Of a stretch of DNA of 64,000 nucleotides, positions 35,135 through 45,659 are shown one piece after another. The translations under genes and the position numbers were made by a program. The notes under the pieces were generated by a model, which worked only from the letters and a program-made list of their open reading frames with translations, ran no database searches and was not told where the DNA came from. This stretch comes from Symbiodinium natans (taxonomy: Eukaryota; Sar; Dinophyceae; Suessiales; Symbiodiniaceae), in assembly GCA_905221605.1 (NCBI GenBank), contig CAJNDS010000879.1, forward strand, positions 588,559 to 652,558. The letters run 5' to 3'. Each line of letters starts with the position of its first letter. Position 1 is the stretch's first letter.

Positions 35135-35922
35135 GTGTGCTGTTGTGATCAGCTTGAGGATTCGGAACTCTGTTGCAAGTTTGCAGGTTTGAATCCAGCC
35201 TGCCCGTGGCAGGACTTTCTCAAGAAAGGGAAAGGCTGCTGGGAAGGGAGTGGCTGCCTCTTGATTGCCGAGTTGTCAGGACCAAAGCGCCCGATTGCAT
35301 CAGGAAAAGGGAAGATGAAAGGGAAAGGCAAAGCCAAAGGGAAAACCAAGAAGCCCAGCGGTCCCTTGCCAATGATGACCGCATAGATGCCGCCCAGGTA
35401 TATTGTGCACGCGCACCGCCTGCTTTGAGATATCTCGTTCTTCTCTGCCAGGTCCGCACCTTCCACGTACACGTGCCAGCCACTAAATCGTGACATTGTG
35501 CCGAGAGCTATTGCAGCCAAGACAACCACCCACTTTCCGAATCTTCCGAACTAACCTTCGCAAGGTGTCAACAGAACCTCTTCGAGGCGATGTGCTGGAG
35601 TGGAAAAACAAATTTGGCCAGGGGCTAGATCCTTCCACCTTTGTGCATGTCTACACGCACCTCTCAGCCTGGTTTGTAAGGATGGATCAAGGCAGCAAGC
35701 CGCATTGACCATCCAATGGCCGAGAAACGCCAAGGAAAAATCTACATCAATGCGCTCACCTTTGATTCACTTCCATGTTGCCTCTGTCACTGTGCAAGAC
35801 TGCTACCGTGTAGAAATGCAACGACTCTCGTGTGCAGGGGGCGCAAGTTCTGCCCCCCAACAACAAAGGTGATAGACCTGATCAACCGCAACTCTTTGGC
35901 GCTGGAAGCTTGGAACATATGA
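35135..35922 (+). CDS. Unassigned exons, possible Lys/Gly-rich protein
   Basis: Three plus-strand stretches look coding: about 35,215-35,386 ending in a KGKMKGKGKAKGKTKK run, 35,550-35,708 (EWKNKFGQGLDPSTFVHVYT), and 35,716-35,922 (KRQGKIYINALTFD, later KVIDLINRNSLALEAWNI). Their frames differ and the junctions are not fixed. Lys-Gly-Lys runs are common in dinoflagellate proteins, including retroelement gag-like ones, but no reverse transcriptase or integrase motif is seen. The minus frame at 35,149-35,529 is the complement of the Lys run. Confidence 0.35.
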
Positions 35923-38293
35923 AGAGTGAGTTCAGGATGAGAGCAATACTTTAACAGCGCTGATCAAGGCCAGGGGATGTGTGCGAGCCCTGCCCTTAAT
36001 TGTGGCCGTTGTAGCTTGTGACTACGGGACATTGCTATGCCATAGCTATGGTCAAGGTTCCATCTTTATTCAGACGCCAGCGGGCCCCGCTCCAAGCACA
36101 CGCAAACTAAAGTGTCCGACGTTGCGGGGGCAGCGCAATCCAATGAGAGCCACGACCGCCGCGAGCGTTCTCAGGCTTGGTGCCGAAGAGTGCTGGGTGG
36201 TCGGTGATGAGGTGCGGATGCTGTTGCCTTTGCGTGTTTGCATGCGTCTGTAGCCCTTTGGCGCCCCGGCGCCCCGGCCCCAAAAGCCAGCATCATGAGC
36301 ATGCCCCACAATTCCCTGATGCTCATGATGCTCGCTTTGGGGGCGCCCATGCCCCACAATTCCCCGGCTGATGCTCATGATGCTCGCTTTGGGGGCTCCC
36401 ATGCCACACAACTCCCCCAGCTGATGCTCATGATGCTCGCTTTGGGGGCGCCCATGCCCCACAATTTCCCCGGCTGATGCTCATAATGCTCATGATGCTC
36501 GCTTTGGGGGCGCCCATGCTCCACAATTCCCCCGGCTGATGCTCATGATGCCTTCTTTGGGGGCGCCCATGCCCCACGATACCGCCGGCTGATGCTCATC
36601 ATGCTCATGATGCTCACTTTGGGGGCCCTTGCCCCACAATTCCCCGGCTTATGCTCATGATGCTGTCTTTTGGGGGGCCCATGCCCCACAATACCGCCGA
36701 CTGATGCTCATGATGCTCATGATGCTCGTTTTGGGGGTACCCATGCCCCACAATTCCCCCGGCTGATGCTCATGATGCTCGCTTTAGGGGCGCGCATGCC
36801 CCACATTTCTCCCGGCTGATGCTCATGATGCTCGCTTTGTGGGCGCCCATGCCCCACATTTCCCCCGGCTGAAGCTCATGATGCTCGCTTTGGGGGCGCC
36901 CATGCCCCACATTTCTCCCGCCCATGCCCCACAATTCCCCCGGCTGATGCTCATGATGCTCGCTTTGGGGGCGCCCATGCCCCACAAATCCCCCAGCTGT
37001 CGCTCATAACGATCGCTTTGTAATTGCCCATGTCCCAATTCTCCCGGCTGCTGCTCATGATTCTCGCTTTGGGGGCGTCCATGCCCCACAATTTCCCGGC
37101 TGATGCTCATGATGCTCATGATGCTCGCTTTCCGGGCACCTATGTCTCACAATTCCACCGGCTGATGCTCATGATGCTCGCTTTGGGGGCGCCCATGCCC
37201 CACAATTCTCCCGGCTGATGCTCATGATGCTCGCTTTGGGGGCGCGCATGCCCCACAATTTCCCCCGGCTGATGCTCATGATGCTCGCTTTGGGGGCGCC
37301 CATGTCCCAGAATTCCATGCTCGCTTTGGGGGTACCACAATTCCCCCGGCTGATGCTCATGATGCTCGCTTTAGGGGCGCGCATGCCCCACATTTCTCCC
37401 GGCTGATGCTCATGATGCTCGCTTTGGGGGCGCCCATGCCCCACATTTCACCTGGCTGATGCTCATGATGCTCGCTTTGGGGGCGCCCATGCCCCACAAT
37501 TCTCCCGGCTGATGCTCATGATGCTCGCTTTGGGGGCGCCCATGCCCCACAATTCCCCCCGGCTGATACTCATAATACTCATGATGCTCGCTTTGGAACC
37601 GCCCATGCCCTACAATGCCTACAATTCCCCCGGCTGATGCTCATGATGCTCGCTTTGGGGGCGCCCATGCCCCACAATTCTGCCGGCTGATGCTCATGAT
37701 GCTCTCTTTGGGGGTGCCCATGCCCCACATTTCTCCCGGCTGATGCTCATGATGCTCGCTTTGGGGGCGCCCATGCCCAACATTTCCCCCGGCTGATGCT
37801 CATGATGCTCGCTTTGGGGTCACAATTCCCCCGATGCTCATAATGCTCATGATGCTCGCTTTGGGGGCGCCCATGCCCCACAATTCCCCCGGCTGATGCT
37901 CATGATGCTCGCTTTTGGGGCGCCCATGTCTCACAATTCCACCGGCTAATGCTCATGATGCTCGCTTTGGGGGCGCCCATGCCCCACAATTCCCTTGGCT
38001 GATGCTCATGATGCTCGCTTTTGGGGGCGCCCATGCCCGCTTTGGGGGCGCCCATGCCCCAGAATTCCACCGGCTGATGCTCATGATGCTCGCTTTGGGG
38101 GAGCCCATGCCCCACAATTCCCCCGGCTGATGCTCATGATGCTCGCTTTGGGGGCGCCCATGCCCCAGAATTCCACCGGCTGATGCTCAATTCCCCGGCT
38201 GGCGCCCATGCCCCTCATGATGCTCGCTTTGGCCGCGGCTGATGCTCATGATGCTCGCTTTGGGGGCACCCATGCCCCTCAATTCTCCCGGCC

Positions 38294-38346
38294 GATTCTC
38301 ATTCAATGTTTGTGATCATGTGCACCAAAAACATGATAATTATCCC
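38294..38346. repeat. Insert copy 1 within the satellite
   Basis: A non-satellite segment, TTCTCATTCAATGTTTGTG then ATCATGTGCACCAAAA and CATGATAATTAT, interrupts the array. A second, diverged copy lies at 38,580-38,630. Confidence 0.8.
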
Positions 38347-38579
38347 ACAATTCCGCCGGCTGATGCTCATGATGCTCGCTTTGGGGGCGCCCATGCCCCA
38401 GAATTCTACCGGCTGATGCTCATGATGCTCGCTTTGGGGGGCGCCCATGCCCCACAATTCCCCCGGCTGATGCTCATGATGCTCGCTTTGGGGGCGCCCA
38501 TGCCCCACAATTCCCCCGGCTGATGCTCATGATGCTCGCTTTTGGGGGCGCCCATGCCCCACAATTCCCCCGGCTGATG

Positions 38580-38630
38580 CTCACTCAATGTTTACTATCA
38601 TGTGCACCAAAAGCATGATAATTATTGTCA
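38580..38630. repeat. Insert copy 2 within the satellite
   Basis: CTCACTCAATGTTTACT then ATCATGTGCACCAAAAG and CATGATAATTATTG; matches the insert at 38,294-38,346 with a few substitutions. Confidence 0.8.
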
Positions 38631-38690
38631 TGATGCTTGCTTTGGGGGCGCCCATGCCCATGCTCATGATGCTCGCTTTGGGGCTGCCCA

Positions 38691-38795
38691 TGAGCATCAG
38701 CCCAGGGAATCGTTTGGCATGGGCGCCCCCGAAGCGAGCATCACGAGCATGAGCCGGGGGAATTGTCGGGCATGGCCGCGCCCGAAGGGAGCACG
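38691..38795. repeat. Inverted satellite copies at the array end
   Basis: Here the unit runs in reverse complement: GAGCATCAGCCCAGGGAAT, CATGGGCGCCCCCGAAGCGA, GAGCATGAGCCGGGGGAATT, then a decayed GGCATGGCCGCGCCCGAAGG. About two units are inverted, so the array ends in a tail-to-tail junction near 38,690. Confidence 0.85.
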
Positions 38796-40432
38796 CAGGT
38801 GTAATCCTTTGTTCTCTCAGCATTGCCGATACAACTAAAACAGGAAGCACTGTCGTGAATGCCAGATTATCCTTTCTCCGCAAGAGAGGGGCTCAAAGTC
38901 TTCCACAGCGATTGAATACATCCAAATCATATTTTGCCTTTGCATCAGGATTGGAGTGAGTGGACGGCGGAAGCCATGGAAGGCGGAACAGATACTGTAT
39001 CGCTGTGGCTGATGGGAAGTGTGGTCAAGATGTCGTACCGTCCTCAGGTGGGGACGACTGGGAATGGACTGACGAGGACTGGAATGGTGGGGAGGATGGC
39101 AAAGAGCTCAGACACAGACGTGCCTTTTGTATTTGTGCATGGCTCAAGACTGTGGGCTCCGCTTTCCATGTTGTTGGCGATCAGAGAAAACTTTCCTGCC
39201 ACCTGTAGCAGCCCTCGCTATAGCAGCAACCATATCACGGAGGGCAGATGAGCACACAATGTGGCCAAGACAGTGGCCAAGTGTACGGAGGAAGGTTGTC
39301 ATTTCTTTGACCGTCAAAGACTCCGAGTGCACAAACCGGGGAGACTAGGTTTCTCCACAACTCGATGGGAATGCGCAATGTTGGTTGAGTTGCCTTTCCG
39401 GGTGCAAATGTCAGAGACATGTGTCGCTAAGGGTCGAAAAGACCCAGGAAGACAGCATAATTTAAAGGGATGGCAAGGGGGGCCACATTGGGCACTTGAT
39501 GGTGCTTGGCCTTTGATGAGGCGATTGGAGTTCTGAAGCGCCTGGCTCAGATGCTGATCCAGCTCCTCAAGAGCTTCGTGACTGCTACTGCACAATCGCA
39601 CGGTACGCTTCCGAGGTCCAAGCGCAGGACGTTTAGTGCTGAGGGCGATACCTAGCACCAGCCCGCTTCGAACCAAAAGAGTCCTGTTGCCATGGCTATG
39701 ACAGGTGCTTGCTTTCATTCGCTTGCTGCTGCTTGAGCTTGTTGCTGGAACACCCATATTGCGATGCTGCAGCTGCCCCCTTTATGGTCTGATGCATCCC
39801 AGTAAAGTCTTTGGCACAGATGCTGTGGCTGCACGTGTCTCAAACAAGTTTGAATCATCTCCAACCACTGCTACAGAAGTTGGAGTCGTGTTGTTGATTT
39901 TTTCTGCTCCCATACCCTGTCAGCACCACTCCATGGGCGTTTGTGGTTGCCCTCCTTGCAATTACATTGATCGAGTTTCAGGCAAGTCCGCTTCACTTTT
40001 TGCATGGACGATTTTCATGCTGTGTTCATACCGCCTGCATGTCTTACAAACTTAAACTTCGCTTCGCTGAAGTCTGTGCAGTTCAGCATCTCGGTAAGCA
40101 ACATATGAGCAAGTCGAACCGTTGCCGCTGCCATTTGAGTTGGGTGAAGTGGGCCGGGCCGCCCAAAAGCCCGCGCGGCGCCCCGAACTCAGAAAGTGTG
40201 CACCCCGTGACGTCTCGTGAGAGAGGACATGCTTTGTTCTGCTCCTTGCCACAAATGTCAAGTGCTAAGGGTGGCGGCGGCAAGGCCGCGTTGAACGAGC
40301 ACAGAGGTTGCAGCGAGTGCCTTGGTTCATTTGTTCGGAGCGTCAAGTGCCCTCAAAGGTGATTTTCGCGGTAAATTTGACCACTAGCCACAGTCCTGCG
40401 AGGCCATAAGAACACTCAAGGAGCGCAAGACG
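38796..40432 (+). other. Unassigned exons
   Basis: Plus-strand stretches look coding but are not linked. They are about 38,995-39,110 (acidic: GGDDWEWTDEDWNGGEDGKE), 39,516-39,658 (after a GAG acceptor: AIGVLKRLAQMLIQLLKSF, ending in a stop), and 39,702 onward after a CAG acceptor (VLAFIRLLLLELVAG, then VFGTDAVAARVSNKFESS). The 147-codon minus frame at 39,314-39,757 covers the same DNA and is less convincing. A Lys/Gly/Cys stretch at 40,257-40,360 lies just upstream of the LRR-RING gene. Confidence 0.35.
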
Positions 40433-42812
40433 ATGCCTCCCAAGTCTCCCACTTCTAGATTGGATTTCTCTCGTCGAGCCGACGGAGATCCCCAGAATAT
40501 TCCTTACAAGGAAATCCGTCAAGGCGTCCTGCCCTACGAGGAGGTAGACTTCTCTGGGAACTCCTTGTCGGCCAATGAGTTGCCCGAAGTGATCAAGGTA
40601 TGCAAGCGGTGCCCGAAGCTGCGTGTTCTCAAGCTCTTCAAGAATTGCATCGATGACTACGGAGCTCAAGACTTGGCCGAGCTTTGCCGTTTCGCTCCAG
40701 GGCTCGAAGAGATTCATTTGTCCCACAACATGTTTACAGCCGCAGGCGCCGGCGTTATCATCAAAGCAGCGGAAGAATACCGCCGACCCGATACCGTGCC
40801 TTTGTGGTTGCGATTGGAGCATAACTACATAGATGACGCTGAGAGGGTTTTCCAAAACCTTTCGAATCGGTACAGCGTCTGCAGACGGCAAGATGCCAAA
40901 TTGTGCACGGCTCGCACTTGCCACAACAGGTGCAGAGTTCATCTTCCGCACTTTTGCCTGCAGCGTCTGTCACAGGTGGAGTCCAACCAAGAGGCCAAAA
41001 GATCCCCAACACATGCCAATCATCATTCGCTGTCTGGGCAATTTATGCGCAACTTTCGCGCACACTTGGAGCGTGAGAACAAGGACAAGGTGAAGATGGA
41101 TCCCCACATGGAGCGGATGAATTTGCGAGCACAGCCCATGGACCCTCGAATCGAGCCCTTCGACCCGCAGGTAGACGATAGAAGGCCTTCTTGGACGAGG
41201 GAGGCCACTTGAATGCATCAATTGGAGCACGGGGCGGTCGCTTTGGGTCCTTGACTCGAGTCCGGGGTCGTGGCACTCCATCCATCTTGGGGAGTGCTCT
41301 TAGAGGTCTTTCGATGTTTAGGGTCTACAGTGGCGCAGCCATTTTCCCCCTTTGTCCTGTGCGCGACTCTAAGGTGACAGACCATGATCCCGATGACTTT
41401 GCGGGATGTACCGCAGGGCCGCTTCGTGGCCCGAAGCAAAAGGAAATTCACCCAGAGCAGCTGATGGATCCCGACAGTTGCCAAGAGTTCGTGTGCATGC
41501 TATGCGAAGGTGTGATTCATGATCCAACTCTCACCAGGTGCTCTCACAGTTTTTGCAGCGATTGCTTCCAAAATTGGGTTACCAATCGGGTACAGGTGCA
41601 CCAGACTGGCTCCAAGGCTGGCTGCTCAATGCAGAACATTCCGTGCCCACAATGCGGTCAAGGATTGCGGAAGTGCGACATCGTTCCATTGCATCATGCC
41701 CGGCATGCTGCTGCTCTTGTGCTCCAACGCTGTTGGAGCAACGTTCGCATCAGATGCATCCACCATCCTCAGCATTTTCAGTACTCCTTTGGTTCCTATG
41801 CTCAGCAACTGTCACACCACACTGGTATTGAGTGTTCCTGGCTTGGGAACTTGTGCGACTATGTGTCCCACATCAGCAACTGTCCAGTGCAGAACTATGA
41901 GGCTGGGGCCGACAAGTGGCCCGGCGAACACAGTGGCGACAGTGCTACCCCGCAGGAGTTCGAAGCTGAGTGTGCGCTTGACTTTGCCGAAGATGCTTGG
42001 CAGCAGTAGGTACATTAGTTCACGCGTGAGGGTCTGAGGGCCAGCTGGGATTTGTGTCTTCATGTTCTGCACACCCTGGCGAGGACGAGATCTGCATTGT
42101 GCTGTACGATTATGCACCAGACAACAACCCGAACAAGATCGCTCTTTCGGAGGGTGATCTTGTCAGGGTTTACAAGACAGCTCCCAATGGTTGGACGGGT
42201 GGTTCTGTCCTCGGCCATGACATGCAAGACGTCGGCGAGCCTGGATGGTTCCCTACAAATCTCCTGGATCATTACGACGAGCGCTACTGGCCCGAGGATC
42301 ATGGCTTTGCCTACGATCAATATGACGAGCATTCTGGGCATGGTGACAAGCCATATCCGGAGTCTTTTGAAGGGCATTACAACGAGTTCGACAAGTCCTA
42401 CCCTCAGCCTGTGGAGAAGTATGGGGAACCCTTTGAACAGTACGAGGCTTTGGACAGGCACGATCCTGGTGAGCAGAAGTATGCTGATTCCCCAGAGAAT
42501 GCCTACAATCAGCCATTTGAGAAACAGTACGGCAACTCGTTCGAGCAGTCCTTCGACAAGCCGTTCGAGAAGCAGTATGGTGAGCCTGAAAAATCCTACT
42601 CTGAGCCCTTTGGTCAGCCAGAGAAGACGTTCCAGCAGCCTTTCGAGAAGCAGTTCTGCGAGCCCTTCAACAAGTCGTACAACCCGAGCTTTGACAAGCA
42701 CTACGGGGCGTCCTTGGAGAAGTCCTATGAAGATTCATACATGGAGTGCTATGACGAGCACTATGGTCAATGGTATGATGAAAGCTATGCGCAGTACGGA
42801 TACACGATGTAG
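40433..42812 (+). CDS. LRR-RING-TRAF zinc finger-SH3 protein, probable E3 ubiquitin ligase
   Basis: Three exons, 40,433-41,170, 41,374-41,991 and 42,084-42,812, join in phase 0 and give 694 residues with no missing frame. Residues 1-150 hold RNI-type leucine-rich repeats (VDFSGNSLSANELPEVI, LRVLKLFKNCIDDYGAQDL, LEEIHLSHNMFTAAGAGVI, LWLRLEHNYIDDAE). A RING finger spans about 287-340: C-x2-C (CMLC), C-S-H-S-F-C-S-D-C, then C-P-Q-C. Residues about 373-420 look like a TRAF-type zinc finger (IRCIHH...ECSWLGNL...HISNC). An SH3 domain fills about 453-518: VLYDYAPD, EGDLVRV, GWTGG, GWFPTNLL. The last 175 residues are a Tyr/Phe/Glu/Lys/Pro tail with repeated PFEKQYG-like units. RING implies E2 binding and ubiquitin transfer; LRR and SH3 would choose partners. 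Introns are 203 bp GT-AG and 92 bp GA-AG. The start ATG is the first in frame, in AAGACGATGCC. Confidence 0.88.
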
Positions 42813-44156
42813 AAATCGTTCCACAAACATCGTGCAGAACGTGATGCTTGAGTGTTTCTCTTGTATGTAATTCATGCACCTCGCTGCATCCCTGCGCTAG
42901 GTTGCAGGGAACTGGAACTGGAAACTGACTTAGTTTGCTCGACCAACTACGTTGAATCCCTGTCTTGGTCGACGGGCAACCTTTCCGGTGTGCTGAACAC
43001 TTGAGGTACAGAGTTGATCCCGAAGGAAAGTGTTGGTCCGAGCGGGTGTCTAGAAGAGATGCCATCACATGTTCCGTCGCCAGATTCCGAGAGGCTGGAT
43101 TTGCTCCATCCAGCTTGCAATGGAGTGATATGTACACACACACACTATAGCAAAGAGACGTGCCAGACACAAATGCGTACTATGGCAGCCAAGAATGTAG
43201 GCTATGCTTGAACATGGAGCGCATGGTGACGGTGTGACTTTATTGCTGATTCGTTTCGACACGGAGTGACCAGAACTGCTCAAAAAAGCTGGTACCTTCT
43301 GGACGCATGCTTTGTTCTCTCGTAGCAGGAGCAGAGTTGAAGTGTAGAACCTACTCGAAAGTGGAGCGGCAGGCTTTGAGATGTCCTGATCATTTGGTTG
43401 GCCATGACTCTTAGCAGTTGACGGTGGATAGAGGCAACTTTGCATGGCACTTGCTGCACGGATCTGCTATTGTCATCTGTTGCATTCTGTTGCATCAGCT
43501 TGCAAGGCATTGTTGCTGCGCAGTGGCTTAAGATGAAACCAGGCATGAGGAGGACACGACTAGGTATGGCGCTGAACCCCAAACCCAGAAAGATAAAGTC
43601 TTGCCTGTCCGAGTTGTGGGTATGAGCTGATCAAACCCTCTGGGCTTAGCTATTTCCATTGTTAGGCTTCTTGTGTTTGGTCTGCCATGGCCATCCTTGA
43701 AACTGGACATGCAGTTCATGTCTCTACGGTGCAGAGTTGGCTTGCGCAGTGCCCCGGCTTGACATATTCTGCCGCATTACATTCGTGGGCTTGAGCCAAA
43801 CTCGGCATACTTGAGGCCTTCTCGCTTGGCGAAGACGCTGCGTATTTCTTTGCCAAAGAAGGACATCAAAACCAAAGAAGCTCTCCAGTTTCCATTCTTG
43901 CTGTGCACGATGCACAAGCAGAATCATCACTCACAGATGCTGTTTCCATTTTTATAATGGCAGCTGTGATTGCTTGCGCATGCATGCTTGAGCCTAAGCC
44001 CGGCTCTGTCCCTCTAGTTCGGCTCGGCTGCCACATGCTGCATAGTCAAACCCTATCAAGACGGAATCCGGGCACGGCTGCATACCGCTGAAAAGCCCTG
44101 AGACCTTTTCGGTGACTTTGGGAGGAGATTGGGGATGACACGGCTGCGCTTCTGAG
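42813..44156. other. No firm gene
   Basis: The first part is probably 3' UTR of the SH3 gene. Beyond about 43.2 kb only short overlapping frames are seen on both strands. Confidence 0.45.
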
Positions 44157-44333
44157 CACTTTGACGCTGCAATGCTGCAACCTACAAATACTGCAGCACT
44201 TCGCTTACATTCGAGGCATGTGGATGAAGACTTCCTCTTATCCCGAGACAGCTCTGAAGACAATGCAAGTAGCTTGAGCTCCCAAGGCTTCCTGGCAATT
44301 GCATCGGTGATCAAGGAGCCGAGCACTTACTAG
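44157..44333 (+). CDS. Possible C-terminal exon, unknown
   Basis: After a GAG acceptor (44,154-44,156) an open run reads HFDAAMLQPTNTAALRLH, then VDEDFLLSRDSSEDNASS and a stop at 44,331-44,333. It is Ser/Asp-rich. The minus strand has a longer open frame (43,994-44,326) over the same bases, so the strand is uncertain. Confidence 0.3.
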   Translation, partial: HFDAAMLQPTNTAALRLHSRHVDEDFLLSRDSSEDNASSLSSQGFLAIASVIKEPSTY

Positions 44334-45659
44334 AATCCTTGCTTGCCCTGCTTTCAATGTTTGTGCAACGTTTTGCGATCGCATATGTGGTCCCGAAACC
44401 TTTTGCAGCAACGACTGAGTTGGCCAAAGCCCTACCCCGATCTTAACATCAACCCTTGTGATGCGAGATATGGCCTGAAGGGCAGGAACTCCGTGATGGA
44501 AATGAGCTGCACAATGGCCTTGGATCCACAAGAACGGGCCTGATGCGGGGGGTCTCTCAAAAAGGTTTGCAAGCGTTGGGGCTCGCGAGGATAGCAAGGA
44601 CAACTATTGTAGGGCTTCTGGAGATTCAATAGACTTGATCAGGACCAGCCAATCCACAAGGTTGACAGGCTTCGCCTCAAATGCGCAAGACAGCTTTGGC
44701 AACGAAGATCTTTGTTGACAGGCCACACCCTCAACCAAGGAAGACTGAGATATGGGGCACAGAGAGAGGCATGCCGAAGAGGTGCAACAAGATGCATGAA
44801 CGCCGGTTGGAGGGGTCGGCACGAGCCACCCAGGGAACAAAGCCGTGCAAAGCTTTGTATTCCCTATTGCATTTGTATGCACTGTGCATGCGTGTCAGGC
44901 AGCCCAAGAAACAGGAAAAGGAACATCCCCGAAGCCACGCTCGTGTGGTGGCCGTCAGCCTCGAAGACCTCCAACACCCGGAGGCCCGGAGGTAAACTGA
45001 ACAGTGGACCTGTCCTCCGGTACGTCTGGTGTGCCTGGACGGGCACAAGTAGCCCCAGGGGTGATGGTCCACCACGCTCGGACATGGACGCTTGTATCCT
45101 ACAGCCTAGAGTTTGCCACGACAGGCAAGCTGGCGTGTGAACTTGGAAACTTACGTCACCGAATGCCAGCGCACAGTAAGCGCTACTCACGGACCCATGC
45201 GAACGGCAAGCCGCGTGGGGCAACCGCGAGTCAACCGGGGGCTGCACCAGCGAATGCTAGGAGCCTATCAACTGCAAGATGCAATGAGCTTCCTCCCTGG
45301 AGTACCTTAGGCTGGCCACGGGGGCATCCAAAAAGCTCACGAAAGATCGAGGATTGGGGGCCTGCACAGGGGGTTAGGGGGACCCGGGGCTTATAGAATG
45401 TTTATAGAGGGGGGCGGGGGCTGGGCACAGGAGGTCACAAGACATCCAGAGCAGGTTGGCCGGGTGCGAGCAAGGTAGCCTAGCATCGGGATCTTGAGAC
45501 CAGGCCAAACGGACCTCATGACGCAACAGCCGCATCGTCCAAGTTTTGGTTGCATGGTGAGCCGGACCTATCCCACGATTCAGGGATTCTAGACTGCCCT
45601 GGTATCCCTGGATCCCTGATGTCCTCTTGCGTTGACTTGTAGGCTGTGTATGCCAAGGC
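44334..45659. other. No firm gene
   Basis: Frames up to 142 codons occur on both strands and overlap. A G-rich patch with GGGGGTTAGGGGGACC lies near 45,369-45,420. Nothing is supported. Confidence 0.4.

Larger units (their letters stand above)
36283..38690. repeat. 53-bp satellite array, about 45 copies
   Basis: The unit is about 53 bp: GGCTGATGCTCATGATGCTC, then GCTTTGGGGGCGCCCATG, then CCCCACAATTCCCCC. Copies vary by point changes, by short deletions and by loss or doubling of the CATGATGCT part. Between 37,160 and 38,580 many copies are near identical. GGGGGCGCCC and GGGGCAT/ATGCCCC give each unit internal dyad symmetry. Apparent reading frames on both strands (MLMMLALGAPMPHN and MGHGRPQSEHHEHQ motifs) repeat with the unit and are broken often, so I do not call them genes. 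Confidence 0.95.

Noticed and set aside
36070-38590. Many frames of 60-130 codons repeating MLMMLALGAPMPHN or GMGAPKASIMSISR
   Set aside because: They repeat with the 53-bp satellite, break whenever the unit length changes, and occur on both strands.
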